Of a stretch of 64,000 nucleotides of DNA, positions 24,225 to 33,700 are shown one piece after another. The position numbers and the translations under genes were made by a program. A model generated the notes under the pieces. That model saw nothing but the letters and a program-made list of their open reading frames with translations. It ran no database searches and was not told where the DNA came from. The first letter of the stretch is position 1. Each line of letters starts with the position of its first letter. This DNA comes from an uncultured bacterium (lineage in GTDB: Bacteria > Edwardsbacteria > AC1 > EtOH8), in assembly GCA_937863685.1 (NCBI GenBank), contig CALMGM010000008.1, positions 124,001 to 188,000 of the forward strand, given 5' to 3'.

Positions 24225-27200
24225 TTATCGGAGGATACCCATCTTGCCGGTCTTTTCAAGCGCCTTACTACCCTGATAAACAACGGCTTTATAGAAGTAC
24301 ACTCCGTTGGCCACACCATTTCCATTTTCATCACACAGGTCCCATTCAAAAGTGTGCACTCCGGTGGCTATCCCCCCCCTGAATGTTTTTACCAGCCTTC
24401 CGGCAACAGTGTATATTTTAAGTTCATATCTGTCGGCAACATCACCTACGTAGAAATAAAATGTTGTGATATCCCCGTCAACCGGGTTGGGATAGTTCGC
24501 GATTTCTTTTAACGCAAATTCAACTTTTACATTATTGAATATTTTTATTAAAGACTTATTCCCCAAATTGTCGGAAGCGCCAACCTCCAAACTATGAGTA
24601 CCATTGGTCAATATTGGTGCATAAACAAAAGAAACGCTGAAGGCATTGTCTGGTTTTAAAGGAAGACTGTACTTGGATTTGTCTACAAATTGATTGTTCA
24701 GCTTGACCCAGATCGAATCTAAATTTATACCGTCCCGGTCCTCTAGTAAAATCGAATACTGCGGGTTGGGGATCATTATAACTTGCCCCCAGCCTATGGC
24801 CTGTTGGTCAATCTTGGCGGTTATTTTCGGGCCGGTGGTATCCCTGGCAAACATTGCGGCAAATGTTCCGGGCTTTGAAGAAAACCCGGAGATGTAATCA
24901 TTGTCGGTCTGCGAGGGGATCAACTGCCACATTCCGGTAATATCCTCATATCTGAAGATTTTAAGATTGTTCAAATCTGTAGTACTGTCAATATTCTCCA
25001 ACTTCAGCGATATCCATAACTCCCGGTTATTATCAAATCCCCTGGTGGAATCGGTCAATCCGACAAAATAGGCCTGCCCCAAGCTGTCAAGGGGAACCAA
25101 GCCTGACTGGGTTATGCTGTTAATATCATACAGCTTCCTGCCGATGATGGCTACCGCGCTGTCATCAAGGCATGAATCCGGGAAAACGGCCCTGATTTTT
25201 GAGTAATAATCAAGAGTATCCTGATTGGTGCCCTTCATATCTAATTGATAATAATAGAAGTCTTGGGAAGGCACCCAATATACCACCGAATTGTCGTTGG
25301 TGGTATCCTCTTGGGGATACGGCGAGACAACCGACCGGAGGGGATCTATCCGGTAATACAACTGGGTGAATTCTCCTTCAATCGACCACGGCAGGCTTAA
25401 CTTCTTTTCCTTGCCGGCGAAAACGGTGTCCATTGTGCCGGAGCCCAGTATGGCATCATCGCTTGAACGGTAGAACCATACCGGGACCGAATGGGCATCG
25501 CAATCTCCCAAGTTCTTAATTGAGGCGCTTATGTCCAGAACCCTTTTGCCGCCAAGTGAGACAGCGCCCTGGGCGCTGCTGGCCGGGGCCAGGTCCGGTC
25601 TTCTTGGTATTTTTATCCGTTGCCAGAGGCTGGACGTTAAACTATCATTGATATAGATCTTAAATATCAGATAATAGTCATCCTCGGGATGATAATTCCC
25701 TGCCAAACCGTTTAAGTATACCTTATCGCTCAGAATGAAGGTATCTCCCGAGGCATTCATCAGGGAATGATTGAATGCTCCGGCGGTATCATAATAACCG
25801 CCGCCCCATTTCCATCGGCACCACACCGAATCAATGCCCGAAAGGCTCTGAACGATTCCGGTGATTTGTATGCTGTCGATATCGGTGGGGGCGGAAGGAA
25901 TTACCTTGATCCCCGATACGGCCGGCCGGTTTATGCCCAAATACTCCACTGCCACCCAATCGGAGTTATCGTCTTTCAAATATATTTTCAAGTAAGCCAG
26001 CCCGGAAAGGGCCGAATCGGGAATGGTAATATAAGTTTGGGCCTGCCCCGCCGAGGTGGAGAAGGCATTCTGTGAAACAATTCTCCGCCCCGAGTCATAT
26101 AACGAAATCACCGCCAGGCCGGCACCAAAAAGTCCGGTTATTTTTATCTGGGTGGAATCGCCTGGCAAAACCGCCGTCGGGGATATTTCAACCTTCAAGC
26201 CGGTATCCGGAAGTGCCAGTCGGACCGCCGGATCGCCCAGCAGATTATAGCTTACCAGCATATCCAGAGTCAGCCCGGATGGCGGCAATCCTCCAGCCAG
26301 GTCGTATTTGGAAGACAGGGCTATGTCGCCTAAATTTCGGAATCCTTTCTTATCAAAAGCATCTATAAAAGTATTCTCCATGACACAACCGACAATGCTG
26401 TCCCCGTAGGATGCTCCGCTGCTGGCGTAAAGCCCTATGGCCCCTCCTGGATTAAAAATGAAAGATTCGCTGAGAGAGACATATAACGGGCTCTCGAAAG
26501 CGCCCGAATTACAGGTAAAAGACCCTATCAGGGGCCATCTCCCCCAGTTATTCAGCCGGGCAACATCGTAATACCAGAAAAAACTGCCGTGAGACCATAA
26601 TTGCGCTCCGCCGTGTCCGTAAAACACCGCTACGGCCGCCCCCTGATTAAGGCGGTTTATCAAGTCCTCTTTGTTCTGGTAGGTAGCACCGTGATACACC
26701 TTGGCTATATCGTATAAAGGGGAGACCGCCGCCGCCAGGCTATCGCTTGGTCTGTAAAAATTATCCCACGGCTCCAGCGGCCAGCCGGCAATAAACAGTA
26801 TATCCTTGTGCCACCTGTCCAGGAACAGCCTCTGTTCATATACCTGTCTTTTGTTGTCCCAAATGCTAAATTCTTCATTGGAGTTTACTGGCAGCCTTCC
26901 CACGGATATGTCGGGCAGAAAATCGTCGCCATTGACCCTCACATAATAGTCATCATCAGCTACCCCGCCGTACCAATCCGTCCTGGTGAGGTGGACCGGG
27001 ATCTGGTCTTTCTTGCTGTTCCCTATGACATTCCGGGGATCGTAACTGCCATCACCCATCAATAAGACATATTCCGGCTGAATTGTCCAATTATCAAAAG
27101 CGTACTTAAGATAATCCCTAATTGCCTTGTCCGAGGTTATTCCATAATCAAACTCATCGAAGATATCCGATGTTAAGGAGACAATCGCAGTGGGGTATTT

Positions 27201-29006
27201 TGTCCGCCTGGCCTGGACCATCTTCTCTGCCGATTCTATCAATTCATCCGATGCAATAATTATATAATTTGTGCCGTTAAAACCCGGATCACGCAGATTG
27301 GATGTTCTATTGGGCACTATATCACCCGGAGAAAGTCTCTTTTTATCATCGCGTCCAATAACCACATATTTTTCATCGCCGTATATCCTGTCCTGAAAGG
27401 ACAGATTGTAATCCAAACCGCTGGTCCCGGGGGATATTGCCGAACCGACGATCTTGCTTTTGCCCAATTTATATACCTCGGCCGTGTAAGCCGGCAGTCC
27501 GGTTATTGTGTACTGCACCAGGGAGTCGTTGATTTTGGCATCGGAGATGAAGGCCAGGTTACCGGAAGGGACATTGAAACCCCTTTTATAGTCAATTTCA
27601 AACCAGTTGATCAGGATTTTGTTGCTGGTGTTGGAAGTGGTGTCATGTTTGACCGTCAAACTATTGACGCCGTTGATGACCGCTGTCGCCGGAATTTTGA
27701 TGTTGATTTTATTTTCGGTTTGATCGAACCATTTAAGATCGGCTATCGATTGCCCGTTCAATAGCAGGCGAACATGGTGCCAGTCGTCTTCCGTGACCCC
27801 GTGAAGGCTGCCTTTTATGACAAAACTGTCTCCCGAAGCAATGAACGGGGAGGGGATTTCGATGGCAAGGGTCACGCTTCCCGGATAATCCACTCTTTTC
27901 CAGAACCAGCGGTCGTTTTGGTCGCTGTTCCAGGCATCCAGACGAGGGAACAGACTGTCTTTTTCAAAATGAATGGTTTCCGAAAAATAACTCACCGGAG
28001 TTATCCCCGATAAAACCGGAGTACCGTCCTCTTCAGCCATCCGGGCGCCGGGGGAGCCGGTCAATGACATGTAATAGACGTTTTTTTTGGAGAACTGATG
28101 ATAATAAGTTGAATCTCCAATGTTTGCCTGGCCATAAAATTCAAAATTATCGTCGGGATCGAATACCCCGTCTGCTTGGCCTTTAAAATACAGCGCAATT
28201 TCCCGGCCTTTATTTATTATTTTCAATGCCTTGGGATCAATCAGATCGGGATTTATTCCAGCGGCAAGGAGATCGTTATATCCTATTTTATAGATCCCGT
28301 CGTTTTTTATAAATATCTTGTACGGCAGGGTATCACAAGATATTTGCCCGGCCTTTGACAAAGTGCGATGATTCCATTTTTCAGCTTGCTTGGGATTTGC
28401 CACGGTTTTAAGCAAGACTTCATCCAGATGGCTTTTGGCCGGTGGGATCCCCTGGACATAGGTCCCGGTTGCTTTATATTCTATGGTGATCCTCATCCTC
28501 CGGCTGACGATCACTCGGGCATTGGCGGGATCAAAAATAACCGGGAATAAAGTCAAGGTCGATATTTTGGTGTTTCTGGCCCAGCCGGATCTGCTTAAAA
28601 CAGCCGCCCGATCTGGATACTGAGCACTTCCGAAATATATCGTATTATCAATTATAAAGTCGTTCCCTGTTTCGGCTGGAGCCGGGCTGGGAAGGGGGAC
28701 AATGGCAATATATTCCTTCTCCTTCAGTTCTATCTGGGTGATAACAGCCTGAGATTGGTAGGGGACAGCGAACATTATGCTGCGCTGTGGCAAAGAAGGT
28801 TTCCCGCAGTCAATGGTATTGGCGCAGCCATCTATCGCTATCTGGTGATAAGTTTTATTTCCATAGATATTCGGGGCGTATCTTACATTTCCGGCCCTGA
28901 ATTCAATGATCATGCCATACTCATCGGATTTTATTATATCAACATTGGCCACGGCTGCGGCTGCAAAAGAAATGATGACGATTATGCTCGCTATATACTT
29001 TTTCAT
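24225..29006 (-). CDS. porU: PorU-like C25 protease with T9SS sorting domain
   Basis: 1593 residues, Sec signal 1-20. A long N-terminal region (about 21-575) is followed by a peptidase C25 (gingipain) domain at about 580-930 with the catalytic pair H798 (FYGHGG) and C832 (SFTCNSGAF). Several Ig-like regions follow, then a type A sorting domain at the end (NYPNPVDGD, LKIYTVAGRLV, VANGVYFYK). In P. gingivalis PorU is the T9SS sortase, itself a C25 protein with a C-terminal sorting domain, beside porV. That context, the size of the N-region and the adjacent PorV-like gene make a sortase role likely, but a secreted C25 protease is an alternative. 4 nt after the preceding cargo gene. Confidence 0.75.
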   Translation of the reverse strand: MKKYIASIIVIISFAAAAVANVDIIKSDEYGMIIEFRAGNVRYAPNIYGNKTYHQIAIDGCANTIDCGKPSLPQRSIMFAVPYQSQAVITQIELKEKEYIAIVPLPSPAPAETGNDFIIDNTIYFGSAQYPDRAAVLSRSGWARNTKISTLTLFPVIFDPANARVIVSRRMRITIEYKATGTYVQGIPPAKSHLDEVLLKTVANPKQAEKWNHRTLSKAGQISCDTLPYKIFIKNDGIYKIGYNDLLAAGINPDLIDPKALKIINKGREIALYFKGQADGVFDPDDNFEFYGQANIGDSTYYHQFSKKNVYYMSLTGSPGARMAEEDGTPVLSGITPVSYFSETIHFEKDSLFPRLDAWNSDQNDRWFWKRVDYPGSVTLAIEIPSPFIASGDSFVIKGSLHGVTEDDWHHVRLLLNGQSIADLKWFDQTENKINIKIPATAVINGVNSLTVKHDTTSNTSNKILINWFEIDYKRGFNVPSGNLAFISDAKINDSLVQYTITGLPAYTAEVYKLGKSKIVGSAISPGTSGLDYNLSFQDRIYGDEKYVVIGRDDKKRLSPGDIVPNRTSNLRDPGFNGTNYIIIASDELIESAEKMVQARRTKYPTAIVSLTSDIFDEFDYGITSDKAIRDYLKYAFDNWTIQPEYVLLMGDGSYDPRNVIGNSKKDQIPVHLTRTDWYGGVADDDYYVRVNGDDFLPDISVGRLPVNSNEEFSIWDNKRQVYEQRLFLDRWHKDILFIAGWPLEPWDNFYRPSDSLAAAVSPLYDIAKVYHGATYQNKEDLINRLNQGAAVAVFYGHGGAQLWSHGSFFWYYDVARLNNWGRWPLIGSFTCNSGAFESPLYVSLSESFIFNPGGAIGLYASSGASYGDSIVGCVMENTFIDAFDKKGFRNLGDIALSSKYDLAGGLPPSGLTLDMLVSYNLLGDPAVRLALPDTGLKVEISPTAVLPGDSTQIKITGLFGAGLAVISLYDSGRRIVSQNAFSTSAGQAQTYITIPDSALSGLAYLKIYLKDDNSDWVAVEYLGINRPAVSGIKVIPSAPTDIDSIQITGIVQSLSGIDSVWCRWKWGGGYYDTAGAFNHSLMNASGDTFILSDKVYLNGLAGNYHPEDDYYLIFKIYINDSLTSSLWQRIKIPRRPDLAPASSAQGAVSLGGKRVLDISASIKNLGDCDAHSVPVWFYRSSDDAILGSGTMDTVFAGKEKKLSLPWSIEGEFTQLYYRIDPLRSVVSPYPQEDTTNDNSVVYWVPSQDFYYYQLDMKGTNQDTLDYYSKIRAVFPDSCLDDSAVAIIGRKLYDINSITQSGLVPLDSLGQAYFVGLTDSTRGFDNNRELWISLKLENIDSTTDLNNLKIFRYEDITGMWQLIPSQTDNDYISGFSSKPGTFAAMFARDTTGPKITAKIDQQAIGWGQVIMIPNPQYSILLEDRDGINLDSIWVKLNNQFVDKSKYSLPLKPDNAFSVSFVYAPILTNGTHSLEVGASDNLGNKSLIKIFNNVKVEFALKEIANYPNPVDGDITTFYFYVGDVADRYELKIYTVAGRLVKTFRGGIATGVHTFEWDLCDENGNGVANGVYFYKAVVYQGSKALEKTGKMGILR

Positions 29007-29010
29007 TCCT

Positions 29011-30540
29011 TTACCTCACTACCATTATTTTTGCCATCGAAGTGACCGTCCCGGTGGTCACTTTAGCAAAATAAATACCGCTGGCCACTTTCCGCCCCGT
29101 TCCATCCCTGCCATTCCACTCCGAGTAGTGTTCTCCAATGGATAGATTGCCGGCAAACAGCCGGGTTACAAGCTGGCCGGCGACATTGAAAATGTCCAAC
29201 CTCCCGCTATAAGATATCAGGGATTGACGCGTCAGGGTGTTGACTGAGGGTGTTATCGAATACTTTAAAATAGAATGCCCCAAAGTCGGGTTGGGATATG
29301 TTGTGATGCTGCACAGGGGTTTGATATCGATATCTGTAATATTTTCCTTTTTCGGGGGCCAGGGATCGACAAGCAGGCTTTTTATAAATATATCCGGATT
29401 ATTATTGGTTATCGGTTGATCTCCGGACCAGACTAGATGCATATTTCCCCGGGAATCAGCAGCCACCGAAGGCAGTGCCGCCGATGCCCTTTGATCGGTC
29501 ACCTGTTCCTCCTGTCCCCAACTTCCGTTGACGGATTGCCGCCGGTAAATCTCATAGCATCCGCTGCGGTCGTCCGACCAGAATACGTCCACCAAACTGT
29601 CCCGGCAGATTATGATCGGACTCTCTGCCCGGAAACCAGTAGAGCTAAGGATCATTTCCTGATCCCAATTACGCGACAGAGCGGAATATTTCCGATAATA
29701 AATCTTTGAGCTGTTAAGCGACCAGTCTTGCCAGACCACATGGATATTGCCAGAATTATCGGCGGCTATGGCCGGACTGAAGGCCCCAAGGGGACTGTGG
29801 CTTATAAGGCTGTCGTTTTCCCAGCCACCAGCGGACATTTTTCGGAACCGCACCTGAAATGTCCCGGAACTGAAATCCTCCCACACAACAGCCGGCAGTC
29901 CCTGACAGATGCCAACCCCGGGCATCCCGCAATAATCTGCATTCTCCCCCAGGATGCCCTCTGGGCCCCAGTCAGCAGAGCCAGCATATGTTTTATAGTA
30001 GATCCGATAAAGGCCCCCTCTCTTATCCTGCCAGAAGACGAACAGGCGGCCGTCCCCGGCAACGGCAATCGTGGGATTTGATGATGGGCCGGAGCTCTTG
30101 GTAAGTCTGGTGGTCCCCGTCCAGTAATTGTTGTTATATTTGCGGTAGGCGATCTCGAAATTCTCAATATCGGTGGTAAACTCGTTGGTTTCCCATACCA
30201 AATGGAAATTTCCTGCAGCATCCGTGACACAGCAAGGATACCAGTTATTTAGCCTGGTATTGCCGATCAAACCGACCGTTGTGTCGCTGGACCAGGTGCT
30301 TCCGTCGTATCTTTTGAACCGGATCTGGCAGCCCATGTTCGGGCCTATATAAAAATCGTACCAGGTCAGATATATCCTGTTTTGGGAAACAGCCAGGCTG
30401 TGACTGTTGTTGGTTGTGGTGTAGGACCCGCCGATGGAATTGGTCAGATTGCTGTCGGCTGTCCAGCTCTGGGCATTTATGCTCATAGGCCAAAAAGCGA
30501 TGGCTGTTGCAGCCATGAAAAATAGTCTCAGGTTATTCAT
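29011..30540 (-). CDS. BNR/sialidase-like repeat protein with T9SS sorting domain
   Basis: 509 residues from the ATG at 30540; a TTG start six codons earlier is less likely. Signal peptide 1-23 (ends INAQ). Repeated segments such as LAVSQNRIYLTWYD, VTDAAGNFHLVWE, IAVAGDGRLFVFWQD, IAADNSGNIHVVWQD and VAADSRGNMHLVWSG are six-bladed-propeller repeats of the BNR/exo-sialidase kind. The C-terminus is a type A sorting domain (TYPNPTLG, LDIFNVAGQLV, ASGIYFAKV, final R). No catalytic residues could be assigned. First gene of the operon with PorU and PorV. Confidence 0.8.
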   Translation of the reverse strand: MNNLRLFFMAATAIAFWPMSINAQSWTADSNLTNSIGGSYTTTNNSHSLAVSQNRIYLTWYDFYIGPNMGCQIRFKRYDGSTWSSDTTVGLIGNTRLNNWYPCCVTDAAGNFHLVWETNEFTTDIENFEIAYRKYNNNYWTGTTRLTKSSGPSSNPTIAVAGDGRLFVFWQDKRGGLYRIYYKTYAGSADWGPEGILGENADYCGMPGVGICQGLPAVVWEDFSSGTFQVRFRKMSAGGWENDSLISHSPLGAFSPAIAADNSGNIHVVWQDWSLNSSKIYYRKYSALSRNWDQEMILSSTGFRAESPIIICRDSLVDVFWSDDRSGCYEIYRRQSVNGSWGQEEQVTDQRASAALPSVAADSRGNMHLVWSGDQPITNNNPDIFIKSLLVDPWPPKKENITDIDIKPLCSITTYPNPTLGHSILKYSITPSVNTLTRQSLISYSGRLDIFNVAGQLVTRLFAGNLSIGEHYSEWNGRDGTGRKVASGIYFAKVTTGTVTSMAKIMVVR

Positions 30541-30576
30541 AAAAATATCCCGCCCCAAACTAATGATTTATAAATT

Positions 30577-30611
30577 GGTAAAGCCGGTATCGTTAGGATA
30601 CCGGCTTTACC
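30577..30611. repeat. Perfect 15-bp hairpin upstream of the BNR-protein gene
   Basis: GGTAAAGCCGGTATC (30577-30591) and GATACCGGCTTTACC (30597-30611) are perfect complements around a GTTAG loop. It lies in the 259-nt gap, between the promoter at 30729-30757 and the start codon, so it would be in the 5' leader of the operon mRNA. No T run follows on the minus strand. Confidence 0.6.
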
Positions 30612-30728
30612 CTCATCGGATCTGACCCCAATAGCCAGTATCAGTAAAATCATGGTTTCATTCATTGGTAAAGATGATTTTCGATACTGACAATGTAATT
30701 TCGATATATAACCCCTCAATTTCGTTCA

Positions 30729-30757
30729 ATATTATATCAAAATACCGGGTTTGTCAA
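30729..30757 (-). promoter_or_regulatory. Promoter of the BNR-porU-porV operon
   Basis: TTGACA (30757-30752) is followed by TATAAT (30736-30731, 15-nt spacer) or the overlapping TAATAT (17-nt spacer). It begins only seven bases after the terminator stem of the previous gene, a compact terminator-promoter junction. Confidence 0.75.
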
Positions 30758-30764
30758 GGGGAAA

Positions 30765-30791
30765 AGCGCCGCATAAAATTTATGCGGCGCT
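30765..30791 (-). terminator. Terminator of the kelch-protein gene
   Basis: AGCGCCGCATAAA (30765-30777) and TTTATGCGGCGCT (30779-30791) form a perfect inverted repeat around one base, 9 nt past the stop codon, followed on the minus strand by TTTT. Confidence 0.88.
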
Positions 30792-30799
30792 GTGGGGCT

Positions 30800-33700
30800 T
30801 TATTTCAATAAAACCAGTTTCCTGGTGGCGGTTTTGTTTTCCGTTCCGGAGTTCATCTGCAACCTGTAAATATAAATGCCGTTCGCTACCTTCTGTCCCC
30901 GGCTATCGTCGCCTGCCCATTTCATAGTATAGTTCCCGGCCTTTGAATTTCCCGAAACCAGGGTTTTTACTTTTTGACCCAGAACATTGTATACCGTAAG
31001 CTCAACTCTTGAATCGGCAGGTATTTGATAAGAAATATTACAGAACCCTTTGGCTGGATTGGGATAGGCCGGATGCAATGCAAAAGAGGAGACGAGGACA
31101 CCCGGTTTGCCGCCAGCCACCCCGGTAACGGTACCTATGTCTGTAGTCCTGCCCCAGCGCACCACCACTTGGGATATGACGGTATCCATCACTCCGGCCT
31201 TGTAGATGTGGACGTTGTATGCGCCCGGTTCCAACCCGACCAAAGTATAGTAACCGTTATTATCGGTAGCTTCGGTGTTTTTTATCTTTGACCCGTAAAT
31301 GGCGCTGACCAAGGCGCCCACCACCGGACCATTGGTGGTTGTATTGCAAAGACCGGTTATGCCTCCTGGCTTGAAGCCCATATAAATATCGTCAGAGATA
31401 TAGGTGTCATCGGTCTTGCCCCCCAGCACCCAGATCCCGACCGAGTCCAGGGAAGCTGAGGAATGGAAAGCCACTGCCAGCGGGAGATCAGCCAAACTGG
31501 TCCAGTTGTTGGCAAAGGTATTATAGACACCCACCTTTCTCAAATAGCCGTCCGTGAGATTCTTTCCGCCGGTAAAATACAAAGAATCATTGATCGAAAC
31601 AGCCGCACTGAAGGCGGATAACCAGAGAAGCGATGTCCGAGATGTCCAAGAATTGGCTATGGGATTATATTTGACATTGTTCTGCAGAATGGAACCATCA
31701 ACCCTTTGTCCCCCGATGGCGTAAACACGTTTGACCCCCATACTGTCAAGAGAAGCAAAACCCATTCCGGCCCGGCCGAATGAAGGTCCGCCCAGCAGGG
31801 CTTTTTTGGTGACCCAGCTGTTAGAACCCGGCAGGTACAGTTCTACTGTATCCAGCCCCGGGAAGACGCTATTGAATCCCCCAACCGCATAAACAGTATC
31901 GGCAATGCTGGCCACACCCAAAAACGCCCGGGGGGTCGGCATGCCGGCCAGCCCGGTAATCCAGGAATCAGTGATGGGAACATAAGCTTCTAGTACCGAT
32001 AGCGCAGTGCTGTCAGCATCATAGCCTCCAACCACATATATGATGCTGTCGCCGACTGACGTCGCCCCCAGACCGTACCTGGCGGTCGGCATCGGGGCCT
32101 TTACCGTCCAGGGCTCCCCGCCCAGCGTATCGGCCGAAGGATCATAGCAATAGACCGCGGTGGTGGCACCCAGATAATCGCGCCCCCCCAACACATAGAC
32201 CTTGCCCTGTACCTGGCAGGTTCCGGCTCCGTATCTCCAGCCTGGCATTGCCGACTTCTTCTTCCATATCAGGTCTGTGAAGTTGTTCTCCTGTTTGAGG
32301 GTCTGATTAATGATGGTGGTAGAATCGGTCATTACTGCAATCCCCATCCCCGAATCGCTGGCATACCATTGGGCAGAATACTTTACTATGTATGTATCGG
32401 CCAATAATCCACTGATACTGTAACTGCCGTCGGCTTGGGAAATCGCCGCCGCTGTATCGATCCCGCTGACAGCTGTGACGTTAGCATTGGATATCGGTGT
32501 GATCCCGTCAACCTTGGTCACTTTCCCGTCTATCCAGCCGTAGATCGAGTGCAGGGTATGATCCATTACCACCGATGAATCCTGCAGCAGGTTCGGGCTG
32601 GGCACGGTGTCGATCAGACAGTCCTGGGCTCTGAATATCAGGCTGTCGCCGGATGCCGTTTTCACAAAGGCAAAATGATAGAAACCAGAAGCATCCGAAC
32701 TGGTGGAATCGTTGTTGGTCCCCATGATTATGATCTTCGCATTGGATACCGGAGTGGTGCCGTCAGTCCTGGTTATGGTTCCGGAGAGCTCAGCTTTTTC
32801 GGAGGCCAGCGCTATATCCATGCCGGCTATATTCTGGGTGGCCAGTATCGGAGTGCTTATATCAATTTTGCCCGGCAGGTAGTTAGACGAGGTTGCCACC
32901 AGTGAATCATAGCTCCCGGAAAGTATATTGCCCATATAATAGCGTCCGGTGGCATCGCTATAGGCGGAATCTATCGCCGTTCCCAAAGAGCCGAACAGTA
33001 CCACCTTGGCAGCGGGGACCGGCCCCCGGCCTCCCGTCTTCTCCACCATCCCGGAGATCGATCCGGAGTTTGCGGTAACTATCGCTGCCGGATTGTCCCA
33101 GATGTACTGGGCCGAATCGGAAGCCGTTTGCAGTTCGGCCAGCGTGTTGCCGGCCACTACGGCAAAAGCCGCCTGCCCCGAATCTCCCGGGACCATGGTC
33201 CAGGGGCCAACGCTGGCCAGCATATTCTGGGTGGCTATGTCGGGAGCAAAGTTCTTGACCCATACGTTGGGAACGGCTATATAACGGTATGTAACCCAAA
33301 CGTTGTGGTAATCGGCAATAGAAAAGGGAATGCCCAGGGTAATGGTCCCGGTAACCGGATCGTAACTTCCGCCGGGGTAACGATCCATGTTGGTGTCGTC
33401 ATATACTGCCAAGATCTCTGCCACTTTGGTCGGATCCATCCAGTTAACCAGAAGGGTATCATCTTGGGGTCCCCAGAATTCGTCATACATCTGGGTGGGA
33501 TACTTCTCAGTAAGCAGTGTGTCCTCGTCTATCGGCGCCGGCAGGGTGATCATTCCGCTGGACCGGTCAAAGGAGCCACCAATGAAATAATTGGTGCCTA
33601 AGCAACTGCTGTCCTTGGCCCAGTATACACCTTCCACTTCCTGGACCCGTGTAGGATCGATCTGCAAGGTATAAGCATCCCAGGGAGTGGTCAGGATTTT

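Noticed and set aside
30577-30611. The 15-bp hairpin as terminator of the kelch-protein gene
   Set aside because: It lies nearly 190 nt past that stop, after the next promoter, and a closer hairpin with a T run exists at 30765-30791.
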